Part shown: piece after piece, positions 23,133 through 34,539 of the stretch
Layout: every line of letters starts with the position of its first letter
Position numbering within the stretch: position 1 is the stretch's first letter
Assembly (NCBI GenBank): GCA_012976225.1
Contig: JAAVVG010000007.1
Span: forward strand, 806,001-870,000
Direction: 5' to 3'
Length of the DNA stretch: 64,000 nucleotides
From: Golubevia sp. BC0850
Taxonomy: Eukaryota; Basidiomycota; Exobasidiomycetes; Golubeviales; Golubeviaceae
Made by a program: the position numbers and the translations under genes
The notes under the pieces: generated by a model
The model's database searches: none
What the model was told of the DNA's origin: nothing
The model's input: only the letters and a program-made list of their open reading frames with translations

Positions 23133-23960
23133 ATGGACAAAGTGAGTTCTATTAGAGAGTGACTTGAGTGCAACCTGGCAGCTTCATCACCTGCGTCCTA
23201 CCCTGTGAGTCTCTGACGATCCTCCACTCCCGCTGGTTCGCTCTCCAGATCAACGACTTTCTAGGACAAAAGGGTGGTATCGGTAAGTATACCAATCTGA
23301 TTCGAAGTTCATTTCTTGGGAGATGCTGAGTGAGAGAGATTGGTTTATCCAGACAGCTGACACTTGGGTCTCTAATCTATCTCAAAAGGTGAGATGATCA
23401 ACAACAACACTGGAGGCGGAGCTCAAGGTGAAGCTCGTGAAGATTACCTTGACAAAGTGAGTGAATCAAACAGTGTATGATTTCGTCAAAAGGCGCCTTT
23501 GTGTTGGAATATGAGAGACTTGGCGAATGGCAGATGAGGATTGAGAAGGAGGCTCGTGGATCGAGGAGATGGCTGAAGAACCCGAGAGAACAAGTGGGAG
23601 ATCTGAATTGAAAGATACAATTTGGAACATTTCAATTTGAAGCTGTTCTACAGTCAGAAGGATCCTGGGTTACTGCGAGATGCGGCGTTGCGGCCACCCT
23701 GCTAATCTCTATTCCCTCCTCTCTTCCTACTCTTCATCGCCCGACAGGCCGTCGACATGGTCCAACAACAGATGGGAGGAGGTGACCAATCCAACGAGAC
23801 CTCAGCTGAGAACCTCAAGGACGACGCCATCGCTGATCAAATTCGCTCTCAATGGAAGTCTAAGACTGGTTCTGATTTCCCAATCTCTGATGGAATGGGC
23901 GCTAGTAACAACTCAAACTCCAATCAAAATCAAGGAGGAAACAACAACGGAAACAACTAA
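23133..23960 (+). CDS. Small hydrophilic fungal protein, 107 aa
   Basis: Four exons (23133-23141, 23249-23282, 23389-23456, 23748-23960) give 107 residues in one frame. The first exon encodes only MDK. Recognisable traits: INDFLGQKGG, NTGGGAQGEAREDYLDKAVDM, then ADQIRSQWKSKTGSDFPI and an Asn/Gln/Gly tail. This resembles a widespread family of small fungal proteins with a YLDKA motif followed by a (K/W)KSKTG..(V/F)PI-type segment, often annotated as stress- or DNA-damage-related. Its function is not established. It is probably cytosolic and partly disordered. The 291-base third intron is longer than average. Confidence 0.72.
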
Positions 23961-24703
23961 GGAGCTCCTAACGTCCTTGGTGTCTTCCTTGCCCTCCTTC
24001 TCCTTGGATCCTTTGACTTTTTCGCGGTCAAACCACTCTGGAGAATGGAATGCGTCGAATGTTCATACTTCTCTACCAAACTGTATCACTAGCCTTTGAA
24101 GTCTAAAATCAATTCAGAACCTAAACCTAAATCTCGTAACCCCAAAGCAAACGCAATGAAACAACTCTTTTCTCTCTCCTAGTTCTGATCTCGAGCTCCT
24201 TTGACACTCGTTTGGTGCTTATTCAAGCCTGAACGGTACCTTGCCCTTCGCTCGTTGGATAATGACTTCCTTTAGAGCCCCTTCTGCGTCTGACGAGGCA
24301 AGATTCCCACTCCTTTCTGATTGAAAGATCTTAGCAGCCGCACCAACAATTATTTGATTAAAATAGAATGATTGCAATTGAGTAGGGAACAAAGAATGCA
24401 GTTTGAATAGAACAGGTCTGATTTGTAGGAACATTCGACTTCTTTTGGGGGTTTCTGTGAGAATCATGAGTTTTGTAAGGCGAGCGTGAGTTGAACAATT
24501 TACTTTTGGGAGGGTGAGGGGAGGAAAAAGGTAGGCGCAAAGTAGTTGAAGCATTGGAAATCAAATTTGTTTGGGGAGTTGGATTGATTAAATGATGAAG
24601 TAGAGAGATAAATTAAATGCCATGAGAGTGTTGTGATGTTTTGAAGGGATTGGAAGGATGAAAGGAATAAAATCTGAGCATCTTTTGAAGGTTTTTGATT
24701 GCT

Positions 24704-27700
24704 TTAGTCAGCTTCAGTTGGATCACCGAACTCATACATTCCTCTGTGACCTCTCCTAGCTTCCAGTTCAGCTTCTTCAATGGCTTTCTTCATGCTTGCA
24801 TAAGAGTTCCAATAAAGGCATTTGGTATCTTTAAGAGCATGACCTTCAGCTATTAAATCAACATTAATACAACCTTGAGGACTTGAAAGAGCGTCTGGAT
24901 TTGAAGGATCATAAAGAGTTAGATGTAAAATACTGTTGGTAGTTGATCCTTGAATTGGTTCTCTCATATCAATGTTAGCAATCATCTTTCTACCTTCAGC
25001 TAAATCTCTGAAACGATCAAGTCCATCTTGAACGTATTCGATTTGTTTTCCATCATAAAGTTTGACGAAACTTAATCGAGCTTCAGAAGCTTGAGCTGAT
25101 AACCTCTTGATACCGAATTTGGTTGGATCTAGAGGTCTGAGTTCAGTCCAAGGAAGAGATTCAGAGTTTCCATAATCAATGTAACGGACATCTGCTCTTT
25201 TGGCTTGAACTTGAGAACGTTTCACTTGAGCCCTGTACCAAGCTCCATCAGCGCTGAAACGAGCAGAGACGTAATCTCCACCTCTTGGAGTGAATCCAGG
25301 TCCAGCTGGTCCAGCGTTGCGATGATGAGCTCCTAGTTCTTCCATTACGGTCTCGAGAGCAGTGGTTCCTTCTCCTAGAATCTGAACGGCGAATCCGAAT
25401 GGGACCTCTGGAGTTCCATCCCCTCTGACGTCTGAGATGACACAGTCCACATACTCTTGCCTGGAAGGAGCAGGTTCAGCCTTGGCACCTGGTCTAGCGT
25501 ATCCATTCGAAGCAGATTTGTTGGCAGCCTCTTCAGCTTCAGCATCGTAGTCGGCCCAGAGGTTCTTGCGAGCGCTCTTGGCTTCCTCCTCAGCCGCGAA
25601 GAGTTGAGAAGCGTAGGGGAGAGACTCAGCGCTGTAAGCGTGAACCCTTGCTAGACCTTGCTGAACTAGAGAGACCGTGATGTTCTCGCGTTGACTTCTC
25701 TCCTTATCCATTCCGATGTAGATCGTCCCGACGAATCCTCCACTCTTGTCGGTTCCTGTGACCTCCAGTTCGACGTCTCTTTGGAGAGCTTGCTGAGTAA
25801 CCCATTCCAATGCCTCTCTTCCGAAAGGCTCATCCTTCTCTCCAGGGTTACGAGCGGTCTTTGGAGCACGGATTCCACCTAGGACTAGAGTTAGACGAGC
25901 GTTCTCTCTTGGGACTAAGATTCTCATCCTTCCGGCAGCGGTGACGAAGTCTACGACAGCTGGAACTCTTCCAGCGCGCTTGAAACCAGGGAGGAAGGAA
26001 GTGGCACGAGCTAGATTCTCAGAAGCATCGTTGAGACGTGGGAGAGCAGACTCGATTCCAGAGTGAAGTCCTTTCTTCTCTGCGACCGCCTTGGCTTCGG
26101 CGGCTACCAAGCGATCGAACTCTGGAGAGCGAGCTTCATCATCTCTACGATGACGCTGGACGGTACAAAGACCTCTCTCTAGAACGAGCTCTCCTACGTT
26201 GGACTCTGGCTTTCCTTGAAGTCTGACGGTAGCGTATCTTCGCTCTTCTCCTTCATTCTTGACATAGTCCAATTGAATGATGACCTTCCTTCCGATGAGA
26301 CGACGACGAACGAATTCCCTGGCTTCATTTGCGTACCCAGCTTGCTTGGGATCCTTGGTGCTTGGTTGACGAACGGAGGAGAGCTGAATGCGTTCTTCGG
26401 CGGCACCTGGAGAGCGAGCGACGTGAAGAGTATCTCCGCTGACGATCCTGCAAACAGTAGCTTCGAAAGTCCTTGGTCCTCCATTGACAGCTGCTTGAAG
26501 AGCTCCAGCAGATCCAGTGGCAGCAGCTCCTACAGAGAAGTCCTTCCAGATGTTGAGGTGCTTATCTTTGGCAGCTTTCTCAGCCAAACGATAAGGTTCC
26601 ATTCCTCCTTGACGAGCTAGCATTCCAGCATGCCAATCGACACATCTGGCTAGACCTGCTGAGAGTAGGAATTGAGCGATGTCTCCGACTGGATGAAGGA
26701 CTGTTCCAATGAGAACAGCAGCTACTGGAGGAGGAGCTGGAGCTCCAGAGGCGGTGGCTGCGAAGGGAGTTGGTGCTGCAGTTGGTTGGGAAAGAAGAGT
26801 GACCTTAACGTTACGCTGTAAAAGTCTGCTTTCTACGAAGAACTTTGCTTCTTCTCCGAATGGCTCAGCAGGTTCCTTGACTCCTCCATTTTTGACTGCG
26901 CTTGGAGCTCCAAGAGAGCTTGAAAGTCTAGGAGCTTTTACTCCAGCTAGGTGAAGATTGATGATTTGATGACGACGGGATGATAGTAAAAGACGAACAC
27001 GTAGAAGACTTCCATCTCTGACTTGTTCCACCACACTTTCGACTGGTTTTCCTCTCCATTCATCTAAGAATGACATGCTTTCTGGCATAGAGTAGTCGAC
27101 TTTCAAAAGCTCATCAGGTCCCCAAAGACCTAAAGAATTGGCTTGAGCTTCATCTTGAACTCTACGCATGTTGGCTTTCCATCCTCCTTCTTCTTCCTCT
27201 TCAGGTCCATTTCCATTACGACGATTAGCGTTGGAGTCATGAACCTTGGCCCAACCGACTGAAAGGATTTCGTGAGCTACGTTGGTGTCTGCTTGTCCTT
27301 GGCTCTTTGGAGGCAGGAAAACATGGCAGTATTCTCTTGCTGATCCTTGGTTGACGCCTGAGATTGGGACAGTGTATTCGACTTTGTAGCGGATTTCACG
27401 GCCTACTAGAAGAAGACGGAGGTACTCGCGGGAAGGAAAGGCTTGCGGCTTGAGAGAGAGAGTGGGATAGAGAGGAAGAGGAAGGGAAGGAAGAATGAAA
27501 AGTCAGGATGGAGCTAAGAAAGAGTGGCAACTTCGGCTACGATGGAGCTGCATTGTAGAGCTTCACAATCAAGATGCCTAGTTCCGATCTTCGTCGTCCA
27601 CGCATAAGGCTCTGGATAAGAGCGGAAGTGGAAGAAGGTCTGATCATCTTTGGGGGTAGGACCAAGGACCTCGAACTACTAATATGCGTCGAAGGGAAGA

Positions 27701-28167
27701 GTGCCTTAGACTGAATTCTCATTCCTGAAAGATACACAGCCTTTCCAATCCAAACGACATTAGAGTATGCTGGCAATCATCACTTCGGTCTCTTTCCCGA
27801 AGCTTCCTTCTCTATCTTTTGGTTTCTTTGTCTCTATCCTACTTCTCCCCTCACCCGATCAGACTTCTTCTCCTCAGCTCCATTTTGAAACTCCTTATCA
27901 AGTCCTCCCCGACCTGCCAGAGAAGTTCAAACTTACATCATCATCTCTATCTCTGCTCCCCATTCTAGGTGCTGAAACTCCAGCGATATGAATCGTCTTT
28001 TCTTGAATCTGATTTGCAGCTGTGACCCCTTTTGGACGAATCACTATGGAATCACCAGAGATTACGCTGCGTACGATAGCTTGATGGAACTGAGATGCGG
28101 AGGTTGATTTTGATTCATTGGAGGTTGCTGCTGGCGAAGGTGCTGAAGTGGCTGAAGGGATTGACAT
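24704..28167 (-). CDS. SND1: Staphylococcal nuclease / Tudor domain protein (Tudor-SN), 991 aa
   Basis: Exon 1 (28167..27937) starts MSIPSATSAPSPAATS and contains the first SN-like strand block (QAIVRSVISGDSIVIRPKG, TIHIAGVSAPRMGSRD). After a 488-base intron, exon 2 (27448..24704) continues PQAFPSREYLRLLLVGREI. Further SN-like repeats follow, each with VVDGD/VRDGS-type and LxGIxAPR-type strands (VEQVRDGSLLRVRLLL, ATVCRIVSGDTLHVARSPG, LTLVLGGIRAPKTARNPGEK). A Tudor domain lies near residues 785-850 (GGDYVSARFSADGAWYRAQV, VRYIDYGNSESLPW) and a final partial SN fold ends the chain. This is the whole SND1 layout at close to the usual ~900-residue length. The family acts in RNA binding/decay and stress granules. 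Nuclease residues are generally degenerate in eukaryotic members. Confidence 0.95.
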
Positions 28168-28351
28168 GCTGGCTGGGAAGGGGAGCTGGATTGAAGAGCT
28201 TGATTGAGATTTTGAGACTGTTTTTGGGAGTGCTTTTGAAAGCTTTTGGAAAGGAAGACTTTTGAGATTGACTTGGACAGAAGGAAGAGAAGGAAGAGGG
28301 CGAGTGATGAAAGAGTAGTACGCGCCAGACTCTATCTCTCCCCCCCTCTCC

Positions 28352-28385
28352 CCTCAGTGAAACTCGATTATATGGTGATCGTAGG
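28352..28385 (+). repeat. Left terminal inverted repeat
   Basis: Begins CCTCAGTGAAACTCGATTAT and ends in GGTGATCGTAGG. It pairs with 29815-29848 with 2 mismatches in 34 bases. Confidence 0.8.
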
Positions 28386-29814
28386 TGCGTCGAGGTAATC
28401 GTAGGGTGACGCGTTGAGCCAATTTTCTCTTCGCATGTTCGTTTGGCTCTGGCACGCCCTATGATTGCCCTACGATCGCCCCACCATAACAATACGACAA
28501 TTTTATTTTGGGGCAATCGTAGGGTCGAATCGTGAGGTGATCGTAGGGTGAAAACATAGGGCATTCGTAGGGCAAGCCTAGTGAAATCATAGGGTTTAAA
28601 GAGGCTAGAAGTGATTCAAAAGCAGTTGAAATAGCAGACTCGAATAGATTTTAATTGATTGTTGTATATAAACATGAAAGAGAGGGAGCAACGAGGGAGA
28701 AGAAGTCGAGAATACCCGCAGAGACAAGAGAGATGAAGGATGGGAAGAAGGCAAGAAAGATTGAGAAAACTCACCAAGGCATCGACTGAGAGTTCGAAAC
28801 AAAAGAAAAAAGTTGGAAAACATTAGATCAGAGTCTGACTGTAAGAAGAGAATGGCTTTGAGCTAGAAACTTACGATGCTTTGAACTTCCAACTCTAAGA
28901 GGAAAGATCTCGCCAGTGATGTTGGAGTATTGGAGCTGCCTAGACCATTATGGGAAGATGGAAATATTAAGGAGGGTCAGGGATGACTAGAACTGAAGAA
29001 GACGTTGCCTGAGATCGGATGTATGCCAACCCACAATCTTTCGGGGCGCAACTTTTCTGGACGACGATGGACGTGGATGGGTAGTCCAAGATGTAGAGAT
29101 GAGTCTTGGAAATCGACAGAAGGAATTTTCAAAAGGATAGAGAGTCTTTGTTGATGAAGTTGGAGTGTTTTCGAGTTGAGGAGTAGTGGCCAAGATTCTT
29201 TCTTCTCTCCAAGGAGATGACCAACAGAGTTCCATCCATCTTCCTGACTGCCTCTTCCAACGACTCTGAGCTTTGACTACTTACAGATCAGCCAGTAAGC
29301 AATATCGTTTCAAGAGTCCAGGTAGATCCAGTTGGGAGTGACGAAATGAAAGTCGTCTGTTCGTCCTTGTGGTGGACTGGTTGGCTGTGAGTTCCTCCAC
29401 AACACACTGCAGCTATCCAGAAGTTCTAGTGAATAAATTTCAGTTCATCTCAGAATCGAACGAAGAAAAGAAAAAAGGCGAAGCATCTGGAGATATCCAA
29501 GATTCGCACTCTGGATGCCTCAAGGTTTGGAAGATTGGTGAGAAGAGTCAATCGTTTGTTACTCAGCTCAATTCCCGGAGGTCTGGCCTAATATGTCCAA
29601 GATTGGAAGAAGAAGAAGAAGAAGATCCAGTGAAATGAAGTTGTCATCGCTTGGGTTGAGGTTGAGTATTGAGGGAGATGGGTAAGCTAACTGGTTTGAC
29701 TGCTCGAACTTCTCAACTTGAAGTTCTTGTGGGCGATCAAGCAACGCGTCAAAATTCGTCTCTCAAAAGCTACCCTCGAATTTCCCTACGATTACACTAC
29801 GATCGCCCAAACAC

Positions 29815-29848
29815 CCTACGATCACCCTATTATCGAGTTTCACTGAGG
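29815..29848 (-). repeat. Right terminal inverted repeat
   Basis: Its reverse complement begins CCTCAGTGAAACTCGATAAT and ends in GGTGATCGTAGG, matching the left end at 32 of 34 positions. Confidence 0.8.
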
Positions 29849-30438
29849 CTCTCCCCCTTCTCTCCCTGTTCCCCCGCTCTCAAATGAACTGAATGTGTTT
29901 TTCAGGCGATTTTGTGAATGTTTCTGGACCCCATCGTAGTTCTTCCAAAATCCAAGAGCGTCACTTGTTCAATCAGCCGCGGATCCGATTGAGGGGTCGA
30001 TCTGAGTTCCCACCAAATTTAGAAGCTTCGTTAATGATTTTTAATGTGATGGGGATCTTTCGGTTTGGACAGATTGGACTTTCCCTTTCCATTTGAATTC
30101 CTTTTGAACTGTTTCCCTTTCATTCTTTCTCTTTCTCTTCTCTCCAACCAATTTTGCCAATAGACAGGAAGTTGCACCCTTACTCCTTGATCCCTTTGCT
30201 GCAAGCCAAGTCAATTTCTGGTCTCACACCCCTTCTTCCGTAGCGACCAAAACGTCCAAACCCTAACAACCTTCAAAACCTATTCTTACATCATCAAAAT
30301 CTCAAGTTCACAACTTCGATCTCTTCACTTTCTTTCTCTTTCTTGCAAATCTCCATTCCCTCTCAACAACTTATCCTCTTCAACCTCAACTTGGGCTTAA
30401 TCTCATCAAATCTACAAGTCAACGATATCCAGAAAGAG
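29849..30438. promoter_or_regulatory. Upstream region of the KRE6/SKN1-like gene
   Basis: About 590 bases between the inverted-repeat element and the KRE6-like start codon. Long CT-rich runs (30110-30150, 30310-30350) precede the ATG at 30439, as expected for a fungal promoter and leader. No TATA box is obvious and no other gene is seen. Confidence 0.45.
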
Positions 30439-33400
30439 ATGGCCTATTCTCCAGATGTGTCAATGAGCTCCTATGAAGATAGTGGGGGAGAAAGGTTGTT
30501 GGACAGTGCGCCGCCTTCAGAGAGTACGGAACATGATGGTCCAGCTGGAGGCTGGTCATCTAAATACGTGAGTTACCACTGCATAGCAGGCATTCAGATA
30601 TATTCAGAAGGGATAACGGAAGGGTAGAAAGCTCAATTGGGTTGTTGGGAAGGGAGGTCAAGGAGGACTCGATCTTTGTTCTTCTCTCCCTTGCGGCTAG
30701 CACCGTAGGCTGTAAACCGCCCGCCGACATCAAACCGATGGCTTCCATCTTAGTTGGATAGTGAAAGAATCATCAAATAGTAGAATTCAGATCATTTTGG
30801 TCTAATCCAACTTTCTCGAAATCCCTCCTAACGCTTTGTCCTCTCCCCAATCCTCCATCACAGCATACTCGAGGAGGTAGTAACGTTTCCCCCTCAACTT
30901 CTTCCAATTCTCATTCCTTTCAATATCAAACTCGTCCTTATAATCTACCAACACTTTCAGAGAAACTAGATCCAAGATCTGCATCTACTAGAATTCCAAT
31001 CCCCGGTTCTGCTGAAAGATATTTCTCTGCCGGAATGTCTTCCGTCGACTCTCACACCATGGGAAGAGACAACAAAGCTTCTTCAGCAGAAGCCTTTTCT
31101 AGAGTCGGGGCTGGACCTGCTTGGATGTCAAAAGATGGTGATTTTGGAAATGATGATGCAGATGATGCTTTACATGATTGGAGAGATGCTCACAAACGTG
31201 GAAGTATCTATTCAAACGGATTCCCGGTTAGAGCGGTGATGAACATTGGATTTTTGATCTTCCTCGGGTGAGTAGGCTGATAAAGAAGTTCATGAGGATA
31301 GTCGTGATACTTGCTGGTTACTTGTTCTCACTCGATTCGTCCTTCTGCTCCTTCCACCAACAGTGCTGCCATCGTTCTTCTCTTCCTAGGTTATCCAGTA
31401 ATTTCAGTATTAACTCGTGACACCACCTCGGAGAAAGCTGGATCAAATCTAGGAGGAATCAACAGCACTGGTCAAGTGGCTTTCGTAGATGGTTTACCGA
31501 ATCTAATCGATCCTGAAACTCCTACCGATGCCTTAACTCGTACTGGGTTAGATGGAAAGACCAAGTTCCAACTTGTTTTCTCAGATGAATTCAATACCGA
31601 TGGCCGTTCTTTCTATCCGGGTGATGATCCATTCTGGGAAGCTGTAGATCTCTGGGTGAGTATTCGAAGAGTAGCTTCGATCCTTCACTGTTTCAGGCTT
31701 TGTCTGACCTTTCTCCCGCTATCCTCCCCTCTATCCTTTTTCGTTGTCTTCTATTAGTACTGGGTAAGTCTGATCTAAGATCGAGCTCGAGATTTGAGGT
31801 CTATCTTTCGTTTCGTAGTTCCAATTCTTCTGTTTCTGACTCGAACTCTCCTCCCTCCACTCGCCTTTCACACATTTCAGGGAACGCAAAACTATGAGTG
31901 GTAGGTATTCTTGTTTTCTTTCTTTCTTGCTTCCCAATCCGCAGAGTTAGATCTGTGAGTTTTCGAAGAAGGTTTGCTGACCCCTTTCGCCAATCCTCGT
32001 TTCTTCCCTCGCAGGTACGACCCGGCCTCTATCACTACCTCTGATGGAGCTCTTCACATTACTTTGTCAGAGACTCCGAGCCAGTGAGTGGAACTGATTG
32101 CTTAACTTGGCGACTGGACGAGAATAAGTGAAGAATCCTCAAACTCTTCTCTCCGCTGACCCCTTCTTTCGATTCTCTTTCAATAGCAACCTAAACTTCA
32201 GAGGAGGAATGCTTCAATCCTGGTAAGTGCCTCGAAAGTGACGAAAACACCAGACCACCTATCTCCTCGACTTCTCCAACAGTCGATACATCTCTATAGT
32301 CGAAATCGTTTCTGACTGACTCATCATTTAATTCTATCTCAGGAACAAGTTCTGCTTCACCGGAGGGTATTTGGAAGCTTCTATCAGATTACCTGGATAT
32401 TCTGATGTGGCGGGATTGTGGCCTGCTTTCTGGATGATGGGAAATCTTGGTAGAGCCGGATACGGAGCTTCTTTGGAAGGAACTTGGCCATTCTCCTATG
32501 AAGAATGTGACGTAGGAACGATTTGGAATCAGACCACTCCCGAAGGAGTTCCCAAAAGTAACGCTAAAGGTGGTTTCACTGCTTTCAACAATCGTGAGTA
32601 GAAGGAAAATCTTTGAAAGGGCGTTTCCTTAGGTGAGAAGATGATAGTCGACCAATTGGATTCTCATCTCTCCACCTTCCCTTCTCCCACAGCGTATCAC
32701 ACTTCTTCTTTGAGCTGGCTTCAAGGACAGAAGTTAAGTGCTTGTACTTGTCCAGGAGAAGATCATCCAGGTAAGTAATGACTAACAACAAAGAGTCACC
32801 TCTGCCCAGATGACTGAACCTCGCTCGACACGCTCTCTCGCAGGCCCTTTCTCAAATGGCAAGTTCAAAGGAAGAGCCGCTCCAGAGATCGACGTGTTCG
32901 AAGGTCAAGGTGAGTACTGAACACTTGTGGTCAAAATGGCCTCTTGGTGTGTCAACTGATTTCCTTCCCCAACACAAACCTTCACCATTTCCTCTCAGTT
33001 GGAACTTCCTACGAGAGACGTAGTCAGAAAGTCGTCCAACTCTCTCAGTCCTTCCAGAGCGCTCCCTTCAACGACCAATACACTTTCAGCAACAGTAGTC
33101 CGGCAATTGTGGTCGCGAATCCTAAAAAGTCTCAAGTCAACTCGTACAAAGGAGCGGCCTTCCAACAAGCGACTTCTGTAGTCACGGATGGAAATCGAGC
33201 CGCTACTCAATTGGGATCTCTGGACGGATCAGTAGCTGGAGGGGAATTCTCTACGTTTGGAACAGAGTTCACGACAGGTCCAGATGGAGAGGCCACTTGG
33301 GTCAGTGATGGAGAACCGAGCTGGACTCTTACTAAGGATGCTCTCGCTGCCGACCCTGTCTCTCAAATTGGACCCAGAGTGATGGCTAGTGAACCCAGTA

Positions 33401-34120
33401 AGTTAGAGCCGAGAGTTGAGACGTCGAGATTCGAGACCTGCCGCTGTTCCTGACTTTTCTTACTTTTCTTTCTCACTCTTCTTAAAGTGTACATCATCCT
33501 TAATCTCGGAATCTCGTGAGTCTCGCAACGGAGCCCTTATGAGCTGACGTCTCTCTGACCACTTTCCCCTCTCACTTTCCTAATCTATCAGTCAATCTTT
33601 CGGAACGCCGGTGAGTCACGCGAATGGCTGGAAAGCGTTGGCAGCAGACGACCCTGTCGACTAGTCGTGACTGACACTTCTCTCTTCCTCTCTCTTGTCG
33701 TCTCTGAATTGACACTCCTCTTCCGTCGCTCCCAGGAATTTGTGAGTGTTGCGGTAGATAGACGCCATGTTGTCGAAACCTCATGTGCTAGTAGAGAGCA
33801 AGAACTCCGCAACGTGCTGACCCTTCTCCTTGTCTTCGACCTATCCCTTCCCAAAGGACAATCTGCACTTCCCTTCCATTATGAGCGTCGATTGGGGTGA
33901 GCCGACTTCTCGTTTTTGGGTAGTTCTGCAGGAGAAGTGAGCCATCCCTGACCTTTCTTTCTTCTCTGTTTCCTTCCAAACAGTTCGAGTCTATCAACCC
34001 GAGGACAACATCAACATCGGATGCGATCCGGAAGACTATCCAACCAATGACTATATCAACAAACATCCAGACGCCTACAACAACCCTCAGCTTCGTGAGT
34101 GAAAATAGAAACTCGCTTCC

Positions 34121-34155
<35 letters not shown>

Positions 34156-34539
34156 CTCAGTTCGCTGACTCTCTTCTCCTTCTTCCTCTACAGAGTTCTG
34201 GGGGCTAACGGAAGAAGTAGGAGGTAAGTTTGATCTCTCGCTTTTTCTGAAGTCTCCCTTCTCAGATCTCTTAACTGACTCTTTTGGGCTCCCATCTCGA
34301 ACCATGTTTCTCACGAACAGGTTACGGACAAAACTGGCCGAAGAACAGTATTACTGGTTGTGATTCGGAACACTCTAAGGAAGGAGTTGAGAATCCAGCC
34401 AACCCTCACAAAAAAGTACGTCAAAAACAATGGAGAGCGAGGTGATCTCGGGATGAACAACAGACTGACCTCCCACATTTCTCCCCCTTCTCGCCAACAG
34501 GCGCCTTATGTCTCCTCCGACGAGCTTCCAGGATACTAG
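30439..34539 (+). CDS. KRE6/SKN1-family beta-1,6-glucan synthesis protein, 705 aa
   Basis: Type II membrane protein of the secretory pathway, needed for cell-wall beta-1,6-glucan, with a GH16-like lumenal domain. Nineteen exons join in one frame. After a Ser-rich cytosolic head comes one membrane span (AVMNIGFLIFLG / AAIVLLFLGYPVISVL). The GH16-like part shows FQLVFSDEFNTDGRSFYPGD, PFWEAVDLWYWGTQNYEWYD, GGMLQSWNKFCFTGGYLEAS, GLWPAFWMMGNLGRAGYGA, CTCPGEDHPG and the catalytic-type EIDVFE, then MSVDWVRVYQP and GCDPEDYPT. Two exons are only six bases (31758-31763 TACTGG; 33736-33741 GAATTT). Each adds two residues at conserved places (YW, EF). Intron 16 contains a 30-base T run. Average coding exon length is about 110 bases, far more fragmented than neighbouring genes. 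Confidence 0.95.
34124..34153 (+). repeat. 30-base poly-T tract in intron 16 of the KRE6-like gene
   Basis: An uninterrupted run of T just after the donor, followed by GCCTCAG, which could act as an alternative acceptor upstream of the CAG used at 34193. Length is prone to sequencing or replication slippage. Confidence 0.9.

Larger units (their letters stand above)
28352..29848. mobile_element. Inverted-repeat element, probable non-autonomous DNA transposon, 1.5 kb
   Basis: The ends are 34-base terminal inverted repeats with 2 mismatches. Clustered inside each end are short repeats of the form GG(T/G)(G/A)ATCGTAGGG in both orientations: about seven or eight copies on the left (28374-28590), three on the right (29783-29827). 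The interior (about 28600-29770) has only short unremarkable open stretches and no recognisable transposase. Flanks on both sides are CT-rich (left CTCTCCCCCCCTCTCC, right CTCTCCCCCTTCTCTCC), possibly an imperfect target duplication, though such tracts are common here. Termini beginning CAGTGAAAC recall hAT-like ends, but the family is not established. It ends 185 bases before the SND1 start codon. Confidence 0.65.

Noticed and set aside
27449-27936. An extra exon within the 488-base SND1 intron
   Set aside because: Open stretches exist (27776..27537), but none shows SN-domain character, and the direct junction DDD-PQAFPSREYL keeps the frame and the fold.
30550-30760. A tRNA-like or regulatory RNA in KRE6 intron 1
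   Set aside because: The GC-rich stretch near 30690-30740 forms no convincing cloverleaf, and the intron borders are otherwise normal.
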